From Eutreptiella sp. 'Long Island Sound 2002' (Eukaryota > Euglenozoa > Euglenophyceae > Eutreptiales > Eutreptiaceae), in NCBI GenBank assembly GCA_964036045.1, contig OZ038381.1:145895596-145959595 (forward strand): a stretch of DNA of 64,000 nt, read 5' to 3'. Positions 42,862 to 54,426 of this stretch are shown in pieces. The position numbers and the translations under genes were made by a program. The notes beneath the pieces were generated by a model. The model saw only the letters and a program-made list of their open reading frames with translations, had not been told where the DNA came from and ran no database searches. Each line of letters begins with the position of its first letter. Positions within the stretch are counted from its first letter, which is position 1.

Positions 42862-43514
42862 AGGGCAGCAAAGGGACAGGACGCAACGGTCTACACCCCG
42901 AGGGTTGAGCGCACTGGTGCGACCCAGCTGACCCACCGGGCTAATGGCAGGAGCGGTACTGATGCGTATGGGGGTCCATACCCCACATACTAGGGTCAGA
43001 ATATCAGGTTTTGGGTGGCCAATAGGCCAGAACAACCTAGGGGATGGCCAGAACTCTTTCCCACTGAATGTTCTGGCCCAGAAATGCCTTTTTCTAACCC
43101 TAAAAACAATGTTTTCTGCGTGTGTGCGCGAGCGACGACTGTCGCTGTCGCCTGTGTTTCTGCGAGTTTTCGAGAATTTGCTTCTCGGGTTTTTAGGAGT
43201 TTAATGATTTTAGTTGTAGAAATATTAGTTTCAAGAATATGCGGATCCTCCGGCACCATTCGGGCGCCGATCTTTGAAGGTTCATTTTTGCGTTAGAGGG
43301 CTAGTTGTCAATTTTTTATAAAATCGCCAGTTCAGTGTCAGAATCAGGGTAAGGGCCTACATTAAAGGGCATGTCTCTGTGTGTTGATACATAGTTAGTT
43401 TAGTCGTAAAGTCGACACGTAGCGGCGTCAACGCGTCGAGGGGGGAGCGACGCGAAAAAGTTGTTTTTTTGGCCCAAGGTACAACGAGTAAGTACCTTGT
43501 ACCGCCTTGCATGC
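42862..43514. other. AT-richer unique stretch, no gene seen
   Basis: GC content drops sharply between the LINE copy and the arrays. Short open frames exist but none has recognisable features. A single CCCTAAA string is present, not a telomere array. Confidence 0.45.
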
Positions 43515-44190
43515 ATTAAGACACGCTTACTCTTGGGCGACGCAAAAAACAAAGAGTCCACAAACCGTGCCTCCCGCCCCCTAACACGCCGTATAGGTAA
43601 AGGAAAACGCTTCACGGGCGGCGCGTAAACACCGATGAAATGGACTAGCACGCCACACCCTCCGTCTTGCACGCTTCCTCCTCCTTTGTCCCTCTCCATG
43701 TACCTCCCCACCCACCTTTGAGCCCATTAAGACACGCTTACTCCTGGGGGGCCCAAAAACAAAGAGTCCAAGACATAAAGAATAAGTAGCATAGCATGAA
43801 TGCATTAAACAAACACGCCTACTCTTGGGCGTCGCAAAATACAAAGAGTCCGCAAACCAACGGTTAAGTAGCATATGCCGCCATGCAAGCATCAAGACAC
43901 GCTTACTCTTGGGCGTCGCAAAAAACAAAGAGTCCAAGACATGAAGAATAAGTAGCATAGCATGAATGCATTAAACAAACACGCCTACTCTTGGGCGTCG
44001 CAAAATGCAAAGAGTCCACAAACCAACGCGTAAATAACATACACCGCCATGCATGCATTAAGACACGCTTACTCTTGGGCGTCGCCAAAATCAAAGAGTC
44101 CAAGACGGGAAGAATAAGTCAGACGCCATAGGAAGCAATGTGTAAAGAAAAATGTTTCCACAAAAACAAAGAGTCCGCAACGACGCGGCC
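43515..44190. repeat. Tandem repeat, about 84-bp period
   Basis: Units share AAGACACGCTTACTCTTGGG, then CGTCGCAAAA and ACAAAGAGTCC. Starts near 43810, 43892, 43977 and 44061 give a spacing of 82-85 bp. Two alternating unit types (GACACGCTTAC and ACACGCCTAC) give a higher-order period near 167 bp. Outlying diverged units lie near 43515 and 43726. Confidence 0.8.
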
Positions 44191-44242
44191 GCGGTATGGC
44201 ACACGCGAGCACGCACCCACACCCACACCGCACACACCACGC

Positions 44243-46760
44243 AACACACCGAGCACGCGCACCGGTGGACAGGGGCCGGGAGGCCCAGGACACCGCACAC
44301 GCAACACCGCACACCGGACACCACACACGCCGCAACACACCGCGACGCCGGAGAACACGAACCAAGTGTCCCAGGACACCACACGCACAACACAACACGC
44401 ACCACACGAGCGCAAAAGGGCCAAACGGCACACGCAACACCACGCGCAGAGCGTGCACACCGGTGAACAAGAGCCGGGAGGCCCAGGACACCGTACACAC
44501 AACACCACACACAGAGCGTGCACACCGGTGAACACGAGCCAAAAGGCCCAGGACACCGCACACGCACCACCACACACAGAGCGTGCACACCGGTGAACAG
44601 GAGCCGGGAGGCCCAGGACGCCGTACACGCACCACCACACACAAAGCGTGCACACCGGTGAACAGGAGCCGGGAGGCCCAGGACACAGTACACGCACACA
44701 GAGCGTGCACACCGGTGAACAGGAGCCAGGAGGCCCAGGACACCGTACACACAACACCACACACAGAGTGTGCACACCGGTGAATAGGAGCCGGGAGGCC
44801 CAGGACACCGTACACGCAACACCACACGCAGGGCGTGCACACCGGTGAACAGGAGCTGGGGGGCCCAGGACACCGTACACAGCACCACACGCAGAGCGTG
44901 CACACCGGTGAACAGGAGCCGGGAGGCCCAGGACCCCGTACACGCAACACCACGCACAGAGCGTGCACACCGGTGAACAGGAGCCGGGGGGCCCAGGACA
45001 CCGTACACGCAACACCACGCACAGAGCGTGCACATCGATGAACAGGAGCCAGGAGGCCCAGGACACCGTACACACAACACCACACGCAGAGCGTGCACAC
45101 CGGTGAACAGGAACCGGGAGGCCCAGGACACCGTACACGCAACACCACACACAGAGCGTGCACACCGGTGAACAGGAGCCGGGAGGCCCAGGACACCGTA
45201 CACACAACACCACACGCAGGGCGTGCGCACCGGTGAACAGGAGCCAGGGAGCCCAGGACACCGTACACGCAACACCACACACAGGGCGTGCACACCGGTG
45301 AACAGGAGCCGGGAGGCCCAGGACGCCGTACACACAACACCACACGCAGGGCGTGCACACCGGTGAACAGGAGCCAGGAGGCCCAGGACGCCGTACACGC
45401 AACACCACACGCAGGGCGTGCACACCGGTGAACAGGAGCCGGGAGGCCCAGGACGCCGTACACGCAACACCACACACAGAGCGTGCACACCGGTGAACAG
45501 GAGCCAGGAGGCCCAGGACGCCGTACACGCAACACCACACGCAGAGCGTGTGCATCGGTGAACAGGAGCCGGGAGGCCCAGGACACCGTACACACAACAC
45601 CACACACAGGGCGTGCGCACCGGTGAACAGGAGCCGGGAGGCCCAGGACACCGTACGCGCAACACCACGCACAGAGCGTGCACACCGGTGAACAGGAGCC
45701 GGGAGGCCCAGGACACCGTACACACAACACCACACGCAGGGCGTGCGCACCGGTGAACAGGAGCCAGGAAGCCCAGGACACCGTACGCGCAACACCACAC
45801 ACAGAGTGTGCACACCGGTGAACAGGAGCCGGGAGGCCCAGGACATCGTACACGCAACACCACACACAGAACGTGCACACCGGTGTACAGGAGCCGGGAG
45901 GCCCAGGACTCCGTACACGCAACACCACACGCAGGGCGTGCACACCGGTGAACAGGAGCCGGGAGGCCCAGGACACCGTACACGCAACACCACGCACAGA
46001 GCGTGCACACCGGTGAACAGGAGCCGGGAGGCCCAGGACGCCGTACACACAACACCACACGCAGGGCGTGCGCACCGGTGAACAGGAGCCAGGAAGCCCA
46101 GGACACCGTACGCGCAACACCACACACAGAGTGTGCACACCGGTGAACAGGAGCCGGGAGGCCCAGGACATCGTACACGCAACACCACACACAGAACGTG
46201 CACACCGGTGAACAGGGGCCGGGAGGCCCAGGACACCGTACACGCAACACCACACACCGAACGTGCACACCGGTGAACAGGAGCCGGGAGGCCCAGGACG
46301 CCGTACACGCAACACCACACGCAGAGCGTGCGCACCGGTCAACAGGAGCCAGGAGGCCCGGGACGCCGTACACGCAACACCACACGCAGAGCGTGCACAC
46401 CGGTGAACAGGAGCCGGGAGGCCCAGGACACCGTACACACAACACCACACACAGAGCGTGCGCACCGGTGAACAGGAGCCGGGAGGCCCAGGACACCGTA
46501 CGCGCAACACCACACACAGAGCGTGCACACCGGTGCACAGAAGCCGGGAGGCCCAGGACACCGTACACACAGCACCACACACAGAGCGTACACACCGGTG
46601 AACAGGAGCCGGGAGGCCCAGGACACCGTACACGCACCACCACACACAGAGCGTGCACACCGGTGAACAGGAGCCAGGGGGCCCAGGACACCGTACACAC
46701 AACACCACACACAGAGCGTGCACACCGGTGAACAGGAGCCAAGCGGCGCGGCACACCACA
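44243..46760. repeat. 65-bp minisatellite array, about 35 units
   Basis: The unit contains GCGTGCACACCGGTGAACAG followed by GAGCCGGGAGGCCCAGGACA. Clean units begin at 44451 and step by 65 to 46716, with one 57-bp and one 63-bp unit. Degenerate units precede from about 44243. The unit lacks stops in all three minus-strand frames, and 65 is not a multiple of three. Long overlapping minus-strand frames are therefore a by-product. The array lies upstream of LINE copy C on its coding strand. Confidence 0.93.
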
Positions 46761-47256
46761 CGAGCAACCCGCCCCCAAAACAAACCCAACCCACACCGCC
46801 CTTCAGGAAAGAAACACCATGTCAGACCACCAAGACCAACCGTCCGGCCAAGGCCAACCCAGCGGGTACGAAGAGGGTGGGCAGGCAGGGCAGGCCGGCG
46901 AAGAGGGACAGAGGGACAAGGCGGGGAAAGCGAGAGGAGGGGTCCAAACCCCCCCCCCCCCCCCAAGCGTGCACACAACCCACTGCCGCGCGCCGGGCCA
47001 CAGCTGGGCGCCAACAGGGCCCGCCATGGAGCCAAACGGGCCCGCCAGAGGGAGGGCGTGTCCCCGCGCCTGTGCAACAGCACGCCCGGGCAAGGAGCGC
47101 GCGCCACACACAGGCCACGCAGGGAACACGCGCAGCACCGCACGCCAGCACGCACCACGGCACAAAAACACGACACCACCACGGCAAACACCCACACCCG
47201 ACGACGAACGAGCCGCCGAGAACAAGTCCAAGCCCCGTAGTCCCCACAGCGCAACA
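46761..47256. other. C/A-rich spacer between minisatellites
   Basis: No gene is supported. A run of 16 C lies at about 46949-46964. Frames on both strands are open only because of biased composition. Confidence 0.45.
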
Positions 47257-47575
47257 GCCGCCGTCCGGATGGACGTGTGTGCGCCCGGCAGTGAACCCAG
47301 CCCCTGCCGGCTACGAACCAGCCGCCGTCCGGATGGACGTGTGTGCGCCCGGCAGTGAACCCAAACCCTGCCGGCTACGAAATAGACGCCGTCCGGATGG
47401 ACGTGTGTGCGCCCGGCGGTGAACCCACCCCCTGCCTGCTACGAAACAGCCGCCGTCCGGACGGACGTGTGTGCGCCCGGCAGTGGACCCAGCCCCTGCC
47501 GGCTACGAAACAGCCGCCGTCCGGAGGGACGCGTGAGCACCCGGCGCCACCTGCCGGACGGGCTACCGGACCACC
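47257..47575. repeat. 64-bp minisatellite array, five units
   Basis: Units begin GCCGCCGTCCGGATGGACGT (one begins GACGCC) at 47257, 47321, 47385, 47449 and 47513, an exact 64-bp step. They contain GCCCGGCAGTGAACCCA and CTGCCGGCTACGAA. The last unit degenerates into flanking DNA. Confidence 0.93.
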
Positions 47576-50574
47576 GGGCCCGCACCACCCAGAGGGGTGA
47601 GTGCTCAGTTATCGCAAACCACACGCCCAACGGTACCACACCCAACACCACCCGCAATGACACACCGTCACCACCACCATGCACGCCCACCCGCCACCAT
47701 ACACCCAGGGCCCATCATCAGGGGTGCCCGCCGACACCACAACCACCAAGCGGTCCAGCCACAACCACCACCACCACCCGCCACCGGCCGCCCACAACAC
47801 CACCAACAACACCCTCCCCCCCGGCAGCACTCACGACGCCGTCGCCAAGCACACCACCATCCGCCCCGCACCACACCTGCCACACCCCCACACTCCACAC
47901 CACCCACACCGGAAACCGCCAACACCGCCGTCCCACCCTTACAACCTGCAGCACCGTCACCATCGACGTCGCCAGCGGCACCACCATCACGCCCGACCGC
48001 ACCGCGCGAACGACACGCCCACAACCAGCACCCAACCCCAAACACCCACACCGACACCACCCACGCCGACCAGACCCCACGACACCCACGCAACGCACAC
48101 GCCGGCCACGCTCCACCAGACAACACAAACCACCACACGCACGGCAACAGCGCACCCGACGCCCACAGGCCCCCCGCAACCCGCGCCACGTACACACCAA
48201 CACGCACACCCGCACCCAACCACGCTCACCAAACGCCCGGCGCACCGACCACCACGCGCACGGGCAACCGCCCAACGCCGGCACCGACTCCGCGGGCAGA
48301 CAGGCAGACAAACCACCCCGTCGGCATCACCGACAGCACCATCACCCAAGCCACGACCTGCGGCACCAACGCCACCATCGCCCGTTGCACCAACCGCAAA
48401 CCCCCCTCCGGCCCCCCACCACCCGTTCCCAACGCGTCACCTACGGCACACACCGGCCTCATCACCCAGTGCATCGCCTGCGTCACCCTCGCCATCGGCA
48501 CCACCGACGACACCACCGCCCACAGCACCCCCGGCAACACCCTACGTAGGGACAGTACCAGCGGCGCCACCAACCGGCACACCACCTGCAACACCCACAT
48601 CAACATCGCCACCACCCATGACATCACCCGCAGCGCCCTCACCATCGACGTCACCGGCAGCACCCTCACCGCCGGCATCACCAGTCGCGCCACCACCCAC
48701 TGCACCACTTACAGCGACCACCGAAGCCGCAGGCGCCCCCAGCGCCCGCCCCGTCACATATGACACCATCAGCATCACCAACCCCGTCGCCACCCGGCGC
48801 GTCACCCGAAGCACCCACGTCAACAACACAAAACCGTTTCGACGCCTACAGCACCCCCCCGTAGGCGTCACCAGCATCTCCTCCACCCATTGCATCGCCC
48901 ACGGTGCCCCAGCCCAACCCACTGCGCCTTCGGCGCACACATACCCGACACCCACACAAACCAACCACGCCCGCACTGCCCGCCACCCCATCAGCCCGCG
49001 CCATGAACGCACCCACACGCACGCCCACGCCCGGCCACACCACCCAGACAATAACCAGGAGCCGCAGCCACCCACGCAAGTGCCACGCCACCACTGCCGC
49101 CAACCACCCGCCGTCAGCCCCCCCCGGACCGGCGCCCTGGGAACCGGAAGCCTCGGGGCCGGCGCACACACAGGGAACCCAGAGCACAACAGCCACCGGA
49201 CCCCCGTTCCCCACGACACCCACGCCCACACCGGCGCCGACACCGGCACACACCCACACCCACGCACAGCACCCCAGCCACCCCCCCCCCCCCAAAAAAA
49301 CAAAGCCAAACAAGCCAACGAAAAGAGAGGAGTAAGGGACAGGCAGAGGAAGGGGCAACGGGGGGAGCAGAAGACAAACACGCAAGCCCACACTTGCGCG
49401 CCCCCCCCCCCCGGCCAACCCGACCCCGCATGTCCCGCACCCTCCCAGGAACCGCAAAGCCCAAGACCACCCCCCAGGCACCACCACAACAGACCACCAT
49501 GAGGAGCCGCCGAGGACGACACACGACACACCGCCGCCAACCACACGGTCGACACCGACACAAGCCCCACCCCCACAACCCGCCGCACCCACCGCTGCGG
49601 CGCCCCAACACACAGTGGTGCCCCCATGGATGCGGTACACCCCAAAAATCCCCTTCAGCCAGCCGACCAGAGACCACCACGGGACGCACCAAGGGGACAC
49701 CGCGGAATACCCACCGACAGTGAGGCCCCGACACCCGCTACCCGCCGGCAACCTACCACGGGCCCACCCCACACCCGAGCAAATAGCCCCCCCCCCCACC
49801 GTGGAACGATACATCCCAGCCACACACCGCCACTCACCACCAACGGGCACCGCACCGGGGCCACAACACGCACAAGAAGCCGCGACCCACCGACCCGCGG
49901 ACCCCGCGAACGCAATACCCCGCACCACTGGGCCCACTCAACGGTGGGCCGACACCCCCAAGCACCACACGACCACACCCCTCTGGTTGCGACACTCCCG
50001 TCCCGCACACCCCGCCCCAGGGGACCCCAGGCCCCACGCCACACCGACCCCGCACGGCCCACGTACTGAAACACGCCAGGAGGACGATCAAGAGACCACG
50101 CGGGGCTGCCCCACACCGCCAGAGGACAAACCACGGGCGAACACCCACCCCACCAGACCTGGACACGGTGCCCCCCCCCCCCCAAAGGGAAGGCCACCAC
50201 ACAGCACAACACCACCATACCGCACCGCACCCCCCTCCCCCACCCGGGGGCACGGGACACCACAGCCCACCAACACAGGAACGAAGCCGCGCCCCGCCGA
50301 CTCCGCACCCCACCCCACCGGCACCACCCCTGGAATCCCCGCACACCTCGCGCCAGCTCAACACCCACCACCGGCCACAACCCGAAACACAGGGGCAACA
50401 CCGCCAGCCAGGACAGCCACCAGCGTGCAGCCACACACCACAACCACGCCAAACGGCGCGCCTCCCCCGGCGCACGACCCCGCACAGGCCGCCGCACGTG
50501 CCCCGAACACCAGCATCACACGCCCGCCGTGCCATGAAGCAGCACCTCAACACGTGAACGCGCACGATGACCCC
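47576..50574. other. C/A-rich low-complexity DNA, no gene supported
   Basis: All three plus-strand frames stay open for hundreds of codons, giving Thr/Pro/His strings, because C/A-rich DNA rarely forms stops. Poly-C runs of 13 occur at 49281-49293, 49401-49413 and 50171-50183. A Pro/Ala/Ser/Thr-rich frame around 48480-48740 could be part of an ORF, but nothing confirms it. An A-rich patch follows the first C run (about 49294-49333) and resembles the LINE B tail in composition. The stretch may be 5' leader of LINE copy C. Confidence 0.4.
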
Positions 50575-52433
50575 ATGGCCCTGGACATCGACAGCCTGCT
50601 AGAACTGGAACTCCAACACACCGAGGACACAGAGCATCATATGGACCTCACCCCGCCGGAGCTCGAGCCCGCAGCAAGCGGCCCCGCGGACCCCAGCCCG
50701 CATAATGCCCCCCCCCGCCCCCCCCCCCCCGCGAGCGGGCGCCCTGGACGCACCTGTCCAACGCCCTGTGGCGCCACCACCCCACCCACGAAGCCAGCAA
50801 CGGGCCCGCCGAGTACCGGGCGTCCCTCGAGCACGACCTGCCCGACGTCACGGGGCCGGGACTCCACGGGTACACCACGCCCCCCCCCCCTCCAGGCACC
50901 CCCACACAAGAATGGGAGGACGAGTACGCTGTCGACGTCAGCGACATGACGGCATACGTGGAAAGCGTGGAGGACCCGGAGCAAGACACCGTCCTCAGCC
51001 TCCTCGCCTACCACAGCTGGAGATGGGGCCACCAGGTCACCCTCCACCGACCGCAGGACGGGCCCCACCAGTGGTCCCCAGAGCAAACGGCGAAGTGGGA
51101 CATCGTCCTCCAACTCACCCCCGAGGGCTTCTACATCCTCACGCACAGCGTAGTACCCGACGCCACACCCAATGCACAGGCGCTGCCGCTGGCCCAGCCC
51201 CAGGAGGACGACGCAGACGCACCCCCCCCGGAGGAATGTAATTGGGACCCCCCCACAGCCACCACCGAACGCATGCCGCACCGGCTCACCAAACGTCACC
51301 TCCCCCACGACTACCATGCCACCAACGACTCGCGGGGACGCCGCACACTGCCCCTGCAGTGGGCATCAGCCGAAGGCACCTTCACGTGGGGGGAAGTCCT
51401 CCCCGGCACCGTGGCGCTCACGTACCTGTGGCTCCGGGACGCGGAGACGCACGCGCAGCCCCCCGGCACACACCTCCTCCTCACCCTGGAGGGAGAGGCC
51501 GCCGTCAAAAACGTCCACACAGCGGAGGGAGAGGACTACGTGACGGCGAACGCAGACACCGCAGTGTGGCTACACGCTCACGAGCACACCACACCCCCCA
51601 CCGTAGTACCTGGGTCACACCCCTGGCACGTGGTCATCGTGCGACTGCCCACAGGAGCAGACGCAGGAAGCGCCCAACAGGGATGGGCGGACAGGTGGGC
51701 ACACGTGTGCGCCTCCCTGCACGAAGGGCTGCACAGACCCTCCCTCACCAGTCACACCCTTGAGCCGGCCCCCACCACGGCCGAATCCCACACCGGGGCG
51801 GCCCCCCCCACCGGAGTCTGGGCCTACACGCGCACCCTCCACCGCGAGGCAGCGGAAGCCCTCAAGACCGCCATCTCCAACCACCAAGGCCTCGTGCACA
51901 CCCCCCACGATAACACACAAAAGGGCTACACCCTATGCCGGCACCACCCCGCACCAGAAGGGGGCCTGCAGCCACCGGCAGACCAGCCTGGCATCGACCC
52001 AGACCTCACGGCGATCGCCCGCGCCGTCGCCGCCATGGCCCAGCAAGTTGGGGCGCCACCCCAGTGGGCACCGTCCATCATCAAGGAAACGGCGGCACAC
52101 CACAACCCAGCTTTCACACACTTCCGGGGACGCCCCATTCATCCCACCCTACCGGACCTGGACCTCCCCGCCAACGATGCGTGGGCAGTCGACATCCTCG
52201 TGCCCCACGACACCGCGCCCAAAACGGGGGACGGGACGGCACGCATCACCAAACAACTCCCCAATACCTCACTCCACTACGACATACCAACGCCAAACGT
52301 CATCGTCACCCACAACACGGGTCGCGACCACTACTACTTCCAGGCCACGCATGAGCGCTCCCCCGTCACCATATACACCTTCACCACCTACCCTGGCCTC
52401 CAGCCACCGCAACACCACCCGCCCCCGGCATGA
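50575..52433 (+). CDS. LINE ORF0, large protein with possible OTU-like region
   Basis: From the ATG at 50575 an acidic segment (MALDIDSLLELELQHTEDTE) leads into a poly-C tract (about 50707-50740) where the reading slips frame. It then continues without stop to 52433. The segment after the slip (HLSNALWRHHPTHEAS, then MTAYVESVED, then LSLLAYHSWRWGHQVTLHR) follows the layout of OTU-type cysteine proteases. The position of the catalytic Cys would be His, so activity is doubtful. A later beta-rich segment (THLLLTLEGEAAVKNVH, then GSHPWHVVIVRLP) is unassigned. The last third contains HYYFQATHER. No homologous ORF is visible in copies A or B, which are truncated. Confidence 0.5.
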
Positions 52434-52629
52434 AAGCACCCCCTACACGTCGGCCCGACCCCGCGCAAAAGGCCCACCCACCACGCGCCCCGTCCCGCCG
52501 ACAGCACCGCCCTCCACACCGCCCGCAGAAGGGCCGCGGCACACCACCAAAACCACCTGCTCCCACGCATTAACGCTGGACCCGGCACTGTCACCGAGGC
52601 CACCCACCAAAGCACCTTGAAACTACTAG

Positions 52630-54402
52630 CTCGCAAACTACGCCCTAAAATGGCACTGGAGGACACGCTCTGGATATACTCTGGCGAAAGCCTCACGGCA
52701 CGGGTGGCGGAACATCATCCCCCGCCACATCCAGCGCGCGGTAGGGCCCTTCACCGTGTACGCGGTACCGCACCCCATAACAGCCCCATGCACCCACTGC
52801 AACCCTCGGTGCGCGCTACCATGCGCAGGCGCTCTGCAGCAACCCCTGCCCACCCCTACCTACAGGGGGGGCATATTCCTCGGCACAATACCCGGGGACC
52901 CACACCCCTACCTCCTGCCCGCAGCGGACCGCCACCACGCCATACCGCTACACCTTGCCGAGCACCTGGCGGTGCGACCGTCCCCCTTCCAGAAGCGCCC
53001 CCCCAACACCCCATCCGACGGACGCCCGCCAGATAAGCCGACGCACGCCACACCTGGACCCAAACGCGCCATCGCACTCCTCACCCTAAAGGCGGAAGCC
53101 ACCATCCCCCGAGACCTGGAGGGGGAAAACCACCTCATGGTGGAAGGGCTGACGGAACACGTCCTGATCGCAGCCATGTACGCCACGGCGTCCGCCTCCC
53201 GCCTCTGGGAGGACCGCCCCTCCCCACCTCTAGCCCAAGCAGCGCAGGACGCCCCCGACGCGGGCCCCGCCGCCGAGGACATCCACCAAATCCTCAACAT
53301 GCGAGCACCCCCGAAGACCCACCCTGCGGTCCGCCCCATCCAGCTCGTCAGCTGGGACGCCATGGACGCCCCCCCGACCACCACGCAGGTCCACATCCTC
53401 AAACACCGGGACACCTGGTGGACGGTGGAATGGGACGACCACGGCAGGGTCCGACGGGCAACGGCACACGCCCCCGACGACGAAGTCCCGCCCCCACCAC
53501 GCGGAGGGGACCGCCTGCGACTCGCCGCACGCATCCTTCACGCCTCAGAGGCAGCCTGGGAAGCGCTGCACTACGCCCTCTACTGGGCGCATGGGGCGCC
53601 AGAAGGCCCCCTCCCCCCGGAACGCACCCCAGCGTGGATACGCCACGCCACCCGCTACACGGCCCACATGCGCCGCCACGGGGCAGGCACCGGGCACCGG
53701 CTCCTCACCTGGCCCACGGACCCGCCCGACGCCCTGCAGGAGGCCGAGGAAGTGCTTGGCCTCATGACCAAGCAAGTGTTCCAGCTGAAGGACCCCGTCC
53801 CCACGTCCAAGCCCGACGTCCCAGCCGCCCGCGAACACCCCGTGTTTGCACCGGGCCACGCACCCGTACAGCAGCCCCAGGGCGCACCTCCCCAACGGGG
53901 ACAACCCGCTGCCCGACGCCGCCAAGGTGCGCAGAAGCGCAAGGCCCCCACACAGGCCAAACCCGCGCCAAAGCCAAGGGCCAAGCCGAAGAGCTGGACC
54001 AAAGAGGAAGCCGCTGCCCTGTATCCCGAATACGCCATCGGCACCCGGGTGCAGCTGCCCTTCGAGTACCCCACGGCCGCGGGCCCCTCCAAGTGGATAT
54101 GGGCCGCAGGGGAGGTCAAGCACCGGTACCTCGTCACCGGGGACCACCAGGGGTTCAAGATCCACGTCAAGTGGGACGCGGCCACCCCCAACGACAAGAA
54201 GCTGGGGCGCACCATCGAACTCTGGCGAGACCGAACCAGTCGTGAGATGGTCCCCATGCAGCTGTGCACCCCCGACACGGAGCACCTCACCGGCACCGAG
54301 TACACGGGCCAAGTCCACAATGCATGGGCCCTACCCGAGCCCCAGAAGCGGAAACGCAGGGCACCCGCAGCTCAGGGCGTCATCGACCTCCTCGAAGCCT
54401 GA
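52630..54402 (+). CDS. LINE ORF1, basic protein with C-terminal Tudor/SH3-like stretch
   Basis: The frame opens after a TAG at 52627-52629. A GTG lies at 52756, and the first part (WHWRTRSGYTLAKASRHGWR) already looks coding. A Cys cluster (CTHCNPRCALPC) lies near the N-terminus. The middle has helical sequence around WEALHYALYWAHG. The C-terminal third has a Lys/Arg/Pro-rich linker and then a compact domain. That domain starts SWTKEEAAALYPEYAIGTRV and continues through WIWAAGEVKHRYLV, with an aromatic beta-barrel look like Tudor or SH3. It probably binds nucleic acid or chromatin, as LINE ORF1 proteins do. TGA-CGG at 54400-54405 ends it, and ORF2 follows in the same frame. Confidence 0.65.
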   Translation, partial: LANYALKWHWRTRSGYTLAKASRHGWRNIIPRHIQRAVGPFTVYAVPHPITAPCTHCNPRCALPCAGALQQPLPTPTYRGGIFLGTIPGDPHPYLLPAADRHHAIPLHLAEHLAVRPSPFQKRPPNTPSDGRPPDKPTHATPGPKRAIALLTLKAEATIPRDLEGENHLMVEGLTEHVLIAAMYATASASRLWEDRPSPPLAQAAQDAPDAGPAAEDIHQILNMRAPPKTHPAVRPIQLVSWDAMDAPPTTTQVHILKHRDTWWTVEWDDHGRVRRATAHAPDDEVPPPPRGGDRLRLAARILHASEAAWEALHYALYWAHGAPEGPLPPERTPAWIRHATRYTAHMRRHGAGTGHRLLTWPTDPPDALQEAEEVLGLMTKQVFQLKDPVPTSKPDVPAAREHPVFAPGHAPVQQPQGAPPQRGQPAARRRQGAQKRKAPTQAKPAPKPRAKPKSWTKEEAAALYPEYAIGTRVQLPFEYPTAAGPSKWIWAAGEVKHRYLVTGDHQGFKIHVKWDAATPNDKKLGRTIELWRDRTSREMVPMQLCTPDTEHLTGTEYTGQVHNAWALPEPQKRKRRAPAAQGVIDLLEA

Positions 54403-54426
54403 CGGGGCCAGGGCCGGACACGGCCC
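54400..54426 (+). promoter_or_regulatory. Candidate stop-codon readthrough signal, ORF1 to ORF2
   Basis: ORF1 ends GCC UGA CGG and the same frame continues into the endonuclease. A hairpin with a perfect 6-bp GC stem (GGGCCG at 54411-54416, CGGCCC at 54421-54426, loop GACA) starts 8 nt after the stop. The first in-frame ATG downstream (54544) is already inside the endonuclease domain. The context UGA-CGG matches the type II readthrough class and equals that of Ty3-2 gag/protease. Confidence 0.55.

Noticed and set aside
43090-43115. Telomere repeat (CCCTAAA)
   Set aside because: Only one copy of the heptamer; telomeric DNA needs a tandem run.
44069-47254. Three giant overlapping minus-strand ORFs (738-1061 codons), Cys/Val/Pro-rich
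   Set aside because: They arise from a stop-free 65-bp minisatellite unit whose length is not a multiple of three. The peptide repeat is the same in all frames, so no frame is favoured.
44243-47575. CRISPR array
   Set aside because: Units are contiguous repeats without unique spacers, the genome is eukaryotic and no cas genes are present.
47407-50530. Long plus-strand ORFs in all three frames, Thr/Pro/His-rich
   Set aside because: C/A-rich DNA rarely forms stop codons. Composition is low complexity and no frame stands out.
51360-51660. AlkB/2-oxoglutarate oxygenase domain in ORF0
   Set aside because: A beta-rich stretch ends in a suggestive Arg, but no HxD iron-binding motif could be placed.
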